Shown: one piece after another, positions 33,536-41,770 of the stretch | Position numbering within the stretch: position 1 is the first letter of the stretch | How the letters are laid out: every line of letters starts with the position of its first letter | Origin: Streptomyces actinomycinicus | GTDB taxonomy: Bacteria > Actinomycetota > Actinomycetes > Streptomycetales > Streptomycetaceae | Direction: 5' to 3' | NCBI RefSeq assembly: GCF_016741775.1 | Contig: NZ_JAERRK010000009.1 | Span: 186,001-250,000, forward strand | Length of the DNA: 64,000 nucleotides | Notes under the pieces: model-generated | What the model was told of the DNA's origin: nothing | Database searches by the model: none | The model's input: the letters and a program-made list of their open reading frames with translations, nothing else | Made by a program: the position numbers and the translations under genes

Positions 33536-33586
33536 GACGACGGCGGTCACACGGGCTGCGACGACGGCGGTCACACGGGCTGCGAC
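33524..33586. repeat. 24-bp tandem repeat spanning the multicopper oxidase stop codon
   Basis: Two full units (33524-33547, 33548-33571) and a partial third (33572-33586) of CACACGGGCTG(A/C)GACGACGGCGGT. The first unit supplies the stop TGA; the next units have TGC at the same place. Read in the oxidase frame, units encode His-Thr-Gly-(stop/Cys)-Asp-Asp-Gly-Gly. Confidence 0.88.
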
Positions 33587-33787
33587 GGGGGGACGGTCAC
33601 TCCGGCCGGACGAGCCGGAAACCCGCGTGCTCGGCCACGGCTCGCGCCGGCACCCGGACCACCGGGTGCGGGTGCGAGCCGGTGCCAGCTATGGCTACCC
33701 TCCGCCACCCTTCGGCCATTCTCACTCGTTCGTGTCTTGTCGCGGCCCACCGCCCCGGGTAGAGCACCAGCCGGAGGCGAGCGAACC

Positions 33788-34354
33788 ATGGAACAGACTG
33801 CGTTGCGTCCCAAGCCGATGCCCGGCCAGGACCGGGGGCGGAAGGACGGCACGTCCGGCCCGGCCAAGCGACCGCACGCCGCTCGCCGGCGCGGACGGCG
33901 GCTGCGGACCCTGTTGTTCGGCGTGTGCACCGGCACCGTGCTGCTGCTCTGCGGTGCCGGCCTCGGCACGGTCGGCGCCACGGTGATCGGCATGAGCCGG
34001 CTCGCCGAGCTGCAGGGCCAGGCCGCGCCGCACGCCTCCCCCGCCCCGGCCGCGCCCCCTGCCGCGCCGAGCCCCGCCCCCCTCCCGCCCTCTGCCACCC
34101 TCGGTGTGGAAGCGGTGGACGCCGGGAAGGTGGGTGCGCTGGTGGTCGGCGTGCACGTGCCCGGCCCCGGCTACTCGGCGGGACTGGTCCGCGGGGACGT
34201 TGTGCTCCAGTTCGGCGCGGTCCGCGTGGACACCGCCGTCGACCTCGCCCGAGCGGTCGTCCGCTGCCGCCCCGGCAAGGCGGTGCTCCTCACCGTGCGC
34301 CACAGCGCCGGCGGCTACCAGCAGTTGCCGGTGATCCCCGGGGTGGTGACCTGA
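33788..34354 (+). CDS. Membrane-anchored PDZ-domain protein
   Basis: A 188-aa protein from ATG 33788 (MEQTALRPKPMPGQ). A basic cytoplasmic stretch (PHAARRRGRRLR) precedes a single membrane segment (TLLFGVCTGTVLLLCGAGLGTVGATVIG, residues about 41-68), then an Ala/Pro linker and a C-terminal PDZ domain (residues about 100-188: VGALVVGVHVPGPGYSAGLVRGDVVLQFGAVRVDTAVDLARAVVRCRPGKAVLLTVRH). There is no protease domain, so it probably binds peptides or a partner outside the membrane. It shares the reading frame of the upstream oxidase. Confidence 0.85.
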   Translation: MEQTALRPKPMPGQDRGRKDGTSGPAKRPHAARRRGRRLRTLLFGVCTGTVLLLCGAGLGTVGATVIGMSRLAELQGQAAPHASPAPAAPPAAPSPAPLPPSATLGVEAVDAGKVGALVVGVHVPGPGYSAGLVRGDVVLQFGAVRVDTAVDLARAVVRCRPGKAVLLTVRHSAGGYQQLPVIPGVVT

Positions 34355-34362
34355 CAGATCCG

Positions 34363-34603
<241 letters not shown>

Positions 34604-34865
34604 CTGACTGCCGGTGCTGCACCCGCGTCCGCCCCCGGCCACGGACCGGCCGCGTCCCCGGAACGGCTGCCCCGGTCCCGTACACGCCGGGAAACCCGCT
34701 GGTCGCCCTCCGTCCCAGGCGTCATCATGGGCCCATGCCCAGCCCCCTCGCCGCACACCACGGGACGCCGGTCCCCGGGGCCGGCTCGCGTGGCCCTGTC
34801 CGGGCGGGCAGGATGCTGCCCGAGACGCCGTCGCCCCGTTTCCTCACCCGCGCCCGGAGGCCCGG
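34604..34865. other. Intergenic leader of the M24 peptidase gene
   Basis: Between the minisatellite and the peptidase start. No gene or clear promoter stands out by eye. A short frame beginning ATG 34735 is not supported. Confidence 0.4.
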
Positions 34866-35993
34866 ATGACCGGTACCACGCCCGCGCCCTTCACCGCCGC
34901 CGACTACCGGGCCCGCATGGCGCGTGCCGTGCGGTCCGCCGCCGACGCCGGCCTCGCGGGGCTGCTCGTGGCCCCGGGACCGGACATGGTGTGGCTCACC
35001 GGCTACACGCCCACCGCGGTCACCGAACGGCTCACCGTGCTGGTCCTCGCCCCCGGCCGGGACCCGGTGCTCGTCGTGCCCACCCTCGAGGCCCCCGACG
35101 CCGAGGAGGCGGCCGGCGCCGCCGCGCTTACCCTGCGCGACTGGACCGACGGCAAGGACCCCTACGGCGTCACCGCCGCACTCCTCGACGACCGCGGCCG
35201 GTTCGGCATCAGCGACAACACCTGGGCGATGCACCTGCTCGGTCTCCAACGCGCTCTGCCCGGCACCTCCTACGCCTCCCTCACCGACGCCCTGCCCATG
35301 CTCCGCGCCGTCAAGGACAGCGCCGAGCTGGAACTGCTGGCAGCCGCCGGAGCGGCTGCCGATGCAACGTTCGAGGAGATCCGGAAGGTTACCTTCGCCG
35401 GCCGCCGCGAGTCCGACGTCGGCCACGACCTCGCCGGCCTGCTGCGCCGCTTCGGCCACTCCCAGGTCGACTTCACCATCGTCGGCTCCGGCCCCAACGG
35501 CGCGAACCCGCACCACGAGATCGGCGACCGCGTCATCCAGCGGGGCGACATGGTCGTCCTGGACTTCGGCGGCCTGAAGGACGGCTACGGCTCCGACACC
35601 ACCCGCACGGTCCACGTCGGCGAGCCCACCGAGGAGGAGCGCCGGGTCCACGACGTCGTGCGCGCCGCCCAGGAGGCCGGCTTCCGGGCCGTACGCCCGG
35701 GCGTGGCCTGTCAGGAGGTCGACCGCGCCGCCCGCGCGGTGATCGCCGACGCCGGGTACGGCGAATACTTCATCCACCGCACCGGCCACGGCATCGGCGT
35801 CACCACGCACGAGCCGCCGTACATGATCGAGGGCGAGGAGCAGCCGCTCGTGCCCGGCATGTGCTTCTCCGTGGAACCGGGCGTCTACCTGCCCGGCCGG
35901 TTCGGGGTGCGCATCGAGGACATCGTCACGGTCACCGAGGACGGCGGGCGCCGCCTCAACAACACCACCCGTGAGATGGTCATAGTGGACTGA
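34866..35993 (+). CDS. M24 family Xaa-Pro aminopeptidase/dipeptidase
   Basis: A 375-aa cytoplasmic pita-bread metallopeptidase that removes residues next to proline. After an N-terminal creatinase-like domain (residues about 1-140) the catalytic domain carries the dinuclear metal ligands: MVVLDFGGLKDGYGSDTTRT (two Asp), IHRTGHGIGVTTHEPP (His), MCFSVEPGVYLPGRFGVRIEDIVTVT (two Glu). VGSGPNGANPHHEIGDR is the conserved substrate loop. ATG 34866 follows a weak purine stretch (GGAGGCCCGG). 54 bp separate it from the APH-like gene downstream in the same direction. Confidence 0.95.
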   Translation: MTGTTPAPFTAADYRARMARAVRSAADAGLAGLLVAPGPDMVWLTGYTPTAVTERLTVLVLAPGRDPVLVVPTLEAPDAEEAAGAAALTLRDWTDGKDPYGVTAALLDDRGRFGISDNTWAMHLLGLQRALPGTSYASLTDALPMLRAVKDSAELELLAAAGAAADATFEEIRKVTFAGRRESDVGHDLAGLLRRFGHSQVDFTIVGSGPNGANPHHEIGDRVIQRGDMVVLDFGGLKDGYGSDTTRTVHVGEPTEEERRVHDVVRAAQEAGFRAVRPGVACQEVDRAARAVIADAGYGEYFIHRTGHGIGVTTHEPPYMIEGEEQPLVPGMCFSVEPGVYLPGRFGVRIEDIVTVTEDGGRRLNNTTREMVIVD

Positions 35994-36047
35994 CAGGCTC
36001 GGAAGGACCCTTTTCTCGAAGACACCCGGAACGGCGACGCACACCTC

Positions 36048-36983
36048 ATGACCCAGGCACCGACACCCACCGCGGACAGCGTCCGCAGACTGGTCCGTTC
36101 GCTGCTCAAGGAGGGCGACGACGGCACCGGAGGCCCCGACGTGCGGCCCGTGACGGAGGACCGCGAGCACACCTGGTGGATCGGCGGCCGCCATGTGCTG
36201 CGTCTCGCACCCGACCGCGAGGCCGCCGTCCGCCGCCGCCGGGAACTGCGCCTGCGCGACCTGATCCGCCCGCACCTGCCCGTGGCCGTTCCGGTCAGCG
36301 TCGCGCACGGCGACTGGGCGCCCGGTCTCGCCTACACCCTCGACATCCGGGTGCCCGGCGGCACGGCCGACGAGCACGACGTCTCCGCCGTCGGCGAGGC
36401 CGACCTCGCCGGGCTGCTCACCGGGCTGCGCGCGGTGCCGGCCCGCCAGGCGGAGGCCCTCGGTGTGCCGCGCGCCGCACCGCGCTCGCTGGAGGCGCTG
36501 CGCCGGATGGCCGTGCACGCCGCCGAACGGCTCGCCGCCGCCGACGAGTTCGACGCGGCCCGGCTGCACCAGCTGACGCCGCCCGGCGCGGCCCAGCTCG
36601 CCGCGCAGTCCGGCACCGCGGTCCTGATCCACCACGGACTGACCGGCGCGCACGTGGTGGTCAGCGCCGACGGACGGGTGCGCGGCATCCTGGACTGGAC
36701 CGCGGCGGCGCTCGGCGACCCCGCGGAGGACATCGCCGGGCTCGCCCTGGCCGTCGGCTCCCCGGCCGCCGTCCGCGCCGCCACCCTCGCCGGCTACGGC
36801 GCCCGTCCCTGCCTGCGCGGCCTGTGGCTCGCCCGCTGCGACACCGTCATCCGGCTCACCGACCACCTGGAAGGCCGCGCCACCGGCTCGCTGCCCCTGC
36901 TGCGGACCCAGCTGCGGCGCGTCTGGGAGCCGATCCTGCTGGAGCGGGTGACGGACTTCCAGGAGGGCGAGACGCAGGCGTAG
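36048..36983 (+). CDS. APH-fold protein lacking the catalytic aspartate (possible pseudokinase)
   Basis: A 311-aa protein of the aminoglycoside/choline kinase-like fold. The N-lobe strand reads RHVLRLAPD (Arg52 where Lys is usual), the catalytic loop is HHGLTGAHVVV (residues 195-205) where HGDLxxxN or HHDLTGxH is expected, so the Brenner-motif Asp is Gly197; the metal-binding Asp is kept in RGILDWTAAALGDPAEDIAGLAL (Asp216). Either it has a relaxed mechanism or it is a pseudokinase. It follows the M24 peptidase gene. Its 3' flank is a repeat-rich convergent junction with treZ. Confidence 0.8.
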   Translation: MTQAPTPTADSVRRLVRSLLKEGDDGTGGPDVRPVTEDREHTWWIGGRHVLRLAPDREAAVRRRRELRLRDLIRPHLPVAVPVSVAHGDWAPGLAYTLDIRVPGGTADEHDVSAVGEADLAGLLTGLRAVPARQAEALGVPRAAPRSLEALRRMAVHAAERLAAADEFDAARLHQLTPPGAAQLAAQSGTAVLIHHGLTGAHVVVSADGRVRGILDWTAAALGDPAEDIAGLALAVGSPAAVRAATLAGYGARPCLRGLWLARCDTVIRLTDHLEGRATGSLPLLRTQLRRVWEPILLERVTDFQEGETQA

Positions 36984-37151
36984 CCGCCCGCTCAGGGCTG
37001 CAGAGCCGCAGCGGCCCAGCCGCCTGGCTGCAGAGCCGTAGCGGCCCGCTCAGCCGCCCGGCTCCAGAGCCGCAGCCGCCCGGCTGCAGAGCCGCAGCCC
37101 GTCCGCCGGCCGCGCGAGCTGCCGAGCCGGAGCCGCCCGCTCAGGGCTGCA
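36982..37151. repeat. Repeat-rich convergent junction with a 21-bp direct repeat of the treZ 3' end
   Basis: The 21-bp sequence at 36982-37002 recurs exactly at 37131-37151, where it is the end of treZ (last codons and stop). Between them are several imperfect copies of GGCTGCAGAGCCGCAGC-like units. The array lies between the stops of the APH-like gene and treZ. Confidence 0.85.
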
Positions 37152-38886
37152 TGAGCACCACGCACGACTCCCCGGGCACCTGGAGCAGGCCGTCCCGGCC
37201 CGGTGCCTCGACCGGGTCCCAGGCGGCGAGCACCTCCACCCGGCCGGTACCCAGCGGGATCGCCGCCGGCTCCTTGCCCAGGTTCACCGCCACCCGCACG
37301 TCCCCGCGCCGGAAGGCCAGCCAGCGGGCGTCCTCGTCGTACGCCACCTTCGTGTCGGCGAGGTCCGGGTCCGTGAGGTCCGGCTGGGCGCGGCGCAGCG
37401 CGATCAGCTGCCGGTACCAGGCGAGCATGCGCGCGTGGGGCTCGCGTTCCGGCTCCGACCAGTCCAGGCAGGACCGCTCCCGCGTCGCCGGGTCCTGCGG
37501 GTCCGGCACGTCCTCCTCGGCCCAGCCGTGCGCCGCGAACTCCCGCCGCCTGCCCCGCCGTACCGCCTCGGCCAGCTCGGGGTCGGTGTGGTCGGTGAAG
37601 AACTGCCAGGGCGTGCCCGCCGCCCACTCCTCGCCCATGAACAGCATCGGTGTGAACGGCGCGGTGAGCGTGAGCGTGGCCGCGCAGGCCAGCAGGCCGG
37701 GGGAGAGGTGCGCGGCGAGCCGGTCGCCCTGGGCGCGGTTGCCGACCTGGTCGTGGGTCTGGCTGTAGCCGACCAGCCGGTGCCCGGCCACGTGGGCGCG
37801 GTCCAGCGGGCGGCCGTGCCGGCGGCCCCGGAAGCTGGAGTACGTGCCGTCGTGGAAGAAGCCGCCGGTCAGGGTCTTGGCGAGGGCGGTGAACGGGGCA
37901 CGCGCGAAGTCGGCGTAGTAGCCCTGGGACTCGCCGGTCAGCGTGGTGTGCACGGCGTGGTGGAAGTCGTCGTTCCACTGCGCGTGCAGCCCGAGGCCGT
38001 TCCCCGCGCGCGGGGTGATGAACCGCGGGTTGTTCAGGTCGGACTCGGCGATCAGGAACAGCGGCCGGCCCAGCTCGTCGGCGAGCCCGTCCACGGCCGC
38101 GGACAGCTCCTCCAGGTAGTGGCACGCGCGTGTGTCGTACAGCGCGTGCACGGCGTCGAGGCGCAGCCCGTCGATCCGGTAGTCCCGCAGCCAGGCCAGC
38201 GCATTGCCCAGGAGGAACGCGCGGACCTCGTCCGAGCCGGGTGCGTCCAGGTTCACCGCCGTGCCCCACGGCGTGTGATGCGTGTCGGTGAAGTACGGTC
38301 CGAACGCGGGCAGATGGTTGCCCGACGGGCCCAAGTGGTTGTGCACGACGTCGAGGACGACACCGAGTCCGAGCGCGTGCGCGCGGTCGACGAAACGCTT
38401 CAGCGCCTCGGGGCCGCCGTACGGCTCGTGCACCGCCCACAGCGACACCCCCTCGTACCCCCAGCCGTGCCGGCCCGGGAACGGGCACACCGGCATCAAC
38501 TCGACGTGTGACACGCCCAGTTCCACCAGGTGCTCCAGCCGCTCGGCGGCGGCGTCCAGCGTGCCCTCGCGGGTGTACGTGCCCACGTGCAGCTCGTACA
38601 GGACCGCGCCCGGCAGCCCGCGCCCCGCCCACCGGGTGCGCCATGCGTACCGCTCGTGGTCCACCACCGCGCTCAGCCCGTCCGGGCCGTCCGGCTGGCG
38701 GCGGGACCGCGGATCGGGCAGCACGGGACCGTCGTCCAGGGCGAAGCCGTACCGTGCGCCGTGCCCAGCCTCCGCCTCGCCCGTCCACCAGCCCTCGCGC
38801 CCGGGGTCGCGCTCCAACGCGTGTGTGCCGCCCTCGCAATGGAGCGTCACTCGTTCTGCCTGCGGTGCCCACACCTCGAACTGCAC
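37141..38886 (-). CDS. treZ: Malto-oligosyltrehalose trehalohydrolase
   Basis: A 581-aa GH13 enzyme that releases trehalose from the maltooligosyltrehalose made by TreY. An N-terminal CBM48-like domain (MQFEVWAPQAERVTLHCEGG) is followed by the catalytic barrel with the GH13 motifs DVVHNHLGPSGNH, GLRLDAVHAL (nucleophile Asp), FLIAESDLN (acid Glu) and YSQTHDQVGNRAQGDR (His-Asp). LYELHVGTYTREGTLDAA and the FTDHTDPELAEAVRRGRR segment are typical of TreZ. ATG 38886. treY and glgX lie 5.5 and 9.6 kb further on the same strand. Confidence 0.97.
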   Translation of the reverse strand: MQFEVWAPQAERVTLHCEGGTHALERDPGREGWWTGEAEAGHGARYGFALDDGPVLPDPRSRRQPDGPDGLSAVVDHERYAWRTRWAGRGLPGAVLYELHVGTYTREGTLDAAAERLEHLVELGVSHVELMPVCPFPGRHGWGYEGVSLWAVHEPYGGPEALKRFVDRAHALGLGVVLDVVHNHLGPSGNHLPAFGPYFTDTHHTPWGTAVNLDAPGSDEVRAFLLGNALAWLRDYRIDGLRLDAVHALYDTRACHYLEELSAAVDGLADELGRPLFLIAESDLNNPRFITPRAGNGLGLHAQWNDDFHHAVHTTLTGESQGYYADFARAPFTALAKTLTGGFFHDGTYSSFRGRRHGRPLDRAHVAGHRLVGYSQTHDQVGNRAQGDRLAAHLSPGLLACAATLTLTAPFTPMLFMGEEWAAGTPWQFFTDHTDPELAEAVRRGRRREFAAHGWAEEDVPDPQDPATRERSCLDWSEPEREPHARMLAWYRQLIALRRAQPDLTDPDLADTKVAYDEDARWLAFRRGDVRVAVNLGKEPAAIPLGTGRVEVLAAWDPVEAPGRDGLLQVPGESCVVLMQP

Positions 38887-39027
38887 GGACGGTTCCCCTT
38901 CGTCTGCTCACCGTGATGTCCCGCGTCCTCCATCGTGCCGCCCACACGGTCCATCCGCTTTCGAATCCGCCCTTTGGCGGCAGGTGTCGTGCCGGTACCC
39001 GCCGGTTCGCACCGATTCCGCGTTTTC

Positions 39028-39056
39028 TGGACACCGGAGGTTCACTGACCGACAAT
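39028..39056 (+). promoter_or_regulatory. Candidate promoter giving a leaderless FHA-protein mRNA
   Basis: TGGACA (39028-39033) and GACAAT (39051-39056) with a 17-bp spacer. Transcription would start about 7 bp later, at or next to the GTG start 39064, so the mRNA would be leaderless; no ribosome site precedes that GTG, which fits. Confidence 0.55.
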
Positions 39057-39063
39057 CACCTCC

Positions 39064-39615
39064 GTGACGTCGTCCTTCGAGTTCTCCACGTACCCCGCGC
39101 GGTTGTCCGACGCGGAGCGTGACAAGGCGCTGCAGGTGCTGCGGGACGGCGTCGCCATGGGCCGGCTCTCGCACGACACGTTCGTGCGCCGCATGGAGCT
39201 GGCACTGGCCGCGCGCCGGTCCGACGAGCTGGCCGCCCTCGTCGCCGACCTGCCCCGGGAGAATCGCTTCTCCCGCGCGGTCTTCGGTACCGTCGAGGCC
39301 GTCTCCGGGTTCACCGTGCGGCTGCGGCGCGCCTGGCAGGCCGAGCGGCTGCCCAAACTGCTGCTGCCGCATCCGGCGCACACCCACCCGCTGCGCATCG
39401 GCCGCGACCCCGCGAACGGGCTGCGCCTGAACCACGAGACCGTCTCCCGGGTGCACGCCGAACTCCGCCGCCAGGGCAGCCTGTGGGTCCTGCGGGACCT
39501 CGGCTCCACCAACGGCACCACCGTCAACGGGCGCCGGGTGATCGGGTCGGTCGCCGTCCGCGAGGGCGACCAGGTCGCCTTCGGCCGGATGGCGTTCCGG
39601 CTCGCGGCGAGCTGA
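39064..39615 (+). CDS. DUF1707-FHA domain protein
   Basis: A 183-aa protein from GTG 39064. Residues about 10-65 are a DUF1707 domain (YPARLSDAERDKALQVLRDGVAMGRLSHDTFVRRMELALAARRSDELAALVADLP); residues about 100-180 are an FHA domain with the phosphothreonine-binding signature RIGRDPANGLRLNHETVSRVHAEL and DLGSTNGTTVNG. It likely binds a phosphorylated partner of a Ser/Thr kinase, none of which is encoded nearby. It is divergent from treZ. Confidence 0.95.
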   Translation: MTSSFEFSTYPARLSDAERDKALQVLRDGVAMGRLSHDTFVRRMELALAARRSDELAALVADLPRENRFSRAVFGTVEAVSGFTVRLRRAWQAERLPKLLLPHPAHTHPLRIGRDPANGLRLNHETVSRVHAELRRQGSLWVLRDLGSTNGTTVNGRRVIGSVAVREGDQVAFGRMAFRLAAS

Positions 39616-39722
39616 GGGCCGTCGCCGACGCGGTTCGAACTGACGGCCGCGCCCGCGCGGGTGCCGTCCCGATCGGGTGAGCCGGACTGTGGAAGGCGGT
39701 CCGCCGTGCCGATGCAACGGAC

Positions 39723-40139
39723 ATGACGCACATCACCAGAGCGACAGCGGCGGTCGGCGCCCTGCTGGCCGCCGCCGGTCTCCTCGCCGCCGGCCCCGCC
39801 CGGGCGGCCTCCCACGACAGTCTCCCGGGCAGCTGGCTCTACCTGACGGTCACCAGGGGCGACGCCCGGTCCAGCGACAGCAGTGGCACCCTGCTGCTGT
39901 GCGACCCGCCCCAGGGACATGCGCGCGCGGCCGCGGCCTGCGCCGAACTGGCCGCCGCCGACGGCCACATCGACCGCATCCCGGCCGCGCACGTCTTCTG
40001 CACGATGATCTACGCGCCGGTGACCGTCCACGCGCGCGGGCAGTGGAACAACCGGCCGGTCGAATTCCAGGAGACGTACACCAGTGCGTGCGTGATGAGG
40101 GCGCGGACCGGCTCCGTCTTCAGCCTGGAGGAGGGCTGA
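39723..40139 (+). CDS. SSI-family secreted subtilisin inhibitor
   Basis: A 138-aa Streptomyces subtilisin-inhibitor-type protein. Signal peptide MTHITRATAAVGALLAAAGLLAAGPARA; mature protein of about 110 residues with the four conserved cysteines C60, C73, C93 and C123. The reactive loop is VFCTMIYAPV, giving Met95 as P1 and Ile96 as P1', like SSI itself (Met-Val), so subtilisin-like proteases are the expected targets. LLLCDPPQGHARAAAACAEL and GSVFSL are family hallmarks. ATG 39723. Confidence 0.95.
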   Translation: MTHITRATAAVGALLAAAGLLAAGPARAASHDSLPGSWLYLTVTRGDARSSDSSGTLLLCDPPQGHARAAAACAELAAADGHIDRIPAAHVFCTMIYAPVTVHARGQWNNRPVEFQETYTSACVMRARTGSVFSLEEG

Positions 40140-40231
40140 CCGGCGCTCCGTGACGGGACGGCGTGACCGGGACGCGTGACGCGCGCCCGTGACCGGGGGA
40201 GGCGGCACCGCCGCCCGCCCCCAGCCCTGTC

Positions 40232-40359
40232 GTGCCGCCGTCGGCACGGTGGTGGATCTGGCTCGTGCCGCCGTCGGGACGGTGGTGGGTCCGGCTCGTG
40301 CCGCCGTCGGCACGGTCGTGGTTTCGGCTCGCGCCGCCGTCGGGTCGTGGATCCGGCTC
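40232..40359. repeat. Four tandem 33-bp units
   Basis: Units at 40232-40264, 40265-40297 and 40298-40330 are 33 bp each and begin GTGCCGCCGTCGG; a fourth (40331-40359) has a 4-bp deletion. The array lies between the convergent SSI and M14 peptidase genes. 40140-40383 holds no credible gene. Confidence 0.9.
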
Positions 40360-40383
40360 GTGCCGCCCGCTCGCGCCGCCTGC

Positions 40384-41634
40384 TCACGCCGCCCGCTCCC
40401 GGGCCTGTTGTGCCGCCGCCAGCACGGTCCTGGACTGGTGCTCGACCTGGTTCTCCAGGGGCACCCAGCGGGCCCGGAAGCGCGCCGCGAAGGCGTCGCA
40501 CCAGGTGGCGACGAGCTGCTCCAGCCGCGGTGCCGCCCGGTCGTCCGCCTCCCGCAGCACCCGCAGCAGCATCGCCGCGGCCCGCAGCGGCAACCGCCGC
40601 CCGAAGGCGTCCACACTCCCCACGTACGCCATCGTCGTGCCGGCCGGAGGCGTGTGGACCCAGTCCTCGGCCAGGCCCGGGATCAGCTCCAGCGCCCAGC
40701 GTGCGGCCCGCAGCAGCGGCCCGTCCCTGCCGTCCAGCCGGGGCAGCGCCTCGGCGAGGATCCGCTCCACCTCCCGGGAGTCCCGCAGCAGCCGCTCGGC
40801 CAGGCGACGGATGGCCGCTGCCGGAGCCGGGTGCGGCGCCGGGTCGCCCACCAGGTCGCTGGCCCACATCGGCACCTCCACCACGGCCGTCAGACCGCCG
40901 TAGCGGTGCGTGTGGTACCAGGTGCTGTGCCGGGCGTCGTCCGGCATGCTCGGGTAGGCCACCCCCGTCTCCGGGCCGGGCATCACGTGTACCCCGGGAC
41001 CGGAGGCCGGCCAGCCCGCGGCGTCCGAGGCACCCGCCTCCACCGGAATGTGCAGTTCCGCCGCGGACTTGGCGAACGGTTCGGCCAGGCCCGGCACGTC
41101 CTTCGTCAACTGCACCCAGCTGCCGCCCAGATCGGTTCCGTGCAGCGTCACCTGGAGGTACGGGCGCAGTTCGTCGATCACCCCGGTCAGCGTCCGGGTC
41201 TCGGGCGGCAGCCGGTCCGGCGGCAGCACCGAGGGCGACCACTCCGGCTGCTCCGCACCCGTCGGCCGGTAGAACCCGAGGTGGTAGTCGAGCAGGCTGC
41301 GCGGCGCCGGGGTCACGTGCAGGCTCGCGCCGTCCGGGTCCGCGCACAGCAGGAAGTGCCAGGAGATGTCGGCCCGCAGTTCCCGCTCGGCCACCACCCG
41401 TTCGGCCAGCACCCGGAGCGTGCAGCCACCCGTGGGCTCGTTGGCGTGGGCACCTGCGACGACCAGGACCGCCCGCCGGGCGTGTCCCACCGACAGCAGG
41501 TGCAAGGGTCTTCCCGCGCGCGAGACGCCCACCTCGCGCAGCCCGCACAGCCCGGGTTCCTGAGCGGCCAACGCCTGAGCGCAGGCGACCAGTTCGGGAA
41601 CGCTGGGGTAGCGCAGCTCCGGCAGGAGACTCAC
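40384..41634 (-). CDS. M14 family zinc carboxypeptidase-like protein
   Basis: A 416-aa protein from GTG 41634. The zinc-binding His/Glu are in VVAGAHANEPTGG (H63, E66) and the third ligand is H165 in VTLHGTDLGG; a later VEVPMW may carry the catalytic Glu. No signal peptide is visible, so it is probably cytoplasmic. M14 enzymes remove C-terminal residues from peptides or act on cell-wall peptides; the exact substrate is unknown. The C-terminal 150 residues are helical and not part of the core domain. Confidence 0.88.
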   Translation of the reverse strand: MSLLPELRYPSVPELVACAQALAAQEPGLCGLREVGVSRAGRPLHLLSVGHARRAVLVVAGAHANEPTGGCTLRVLAERVVAERELRADISWHFLLCADPDGASLHVTPAPRSLLDYHLGFYRPTGAEQPEWSPSVLPPDRLPPETRTLTGVIDELRPYLQVTLHGTDLGGSWVQLTKDVPGLAEPFAKSAAELHIPVEAGASDAAGWPASGPGVHVMPGPETGVAYPSMPDDARHSTWYHTHRYGGLTAVVEVPMWASDLVGDPAPHPAPAAAIRRLAERLLRDSREVERILAEALPRLDGRDGPLLRAARWALELIPGLAEDWVHTPPAGTTMAYVGSVDAFGRRLPLRAAAMLLRVLREADDRAAPRLEQLVATWCDAFAARFRARWVPLENQVEHQSRTVLAAAQQARERAA

Positions 41635-41770
41635 CCCCGACTAGTCCGCCCGGCTTCGCCCTCCCAGTGCCGCACGGGACGGGTGAACTGTCAAGCGTGC
41701 GGCGGGGGAGGCTACCGGGGGCGCCCGGACGCAGTTGCCGCCGGGGTCCCGGCCTCTGCGTGCCGTGGGT

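Noticed and set aside
40232..40359. Possible CRISPR-like array
   Set aside because: The 33-bp units are contiguous with no unique spacers, and there are no cas genes; it is a plain tandem repeat.
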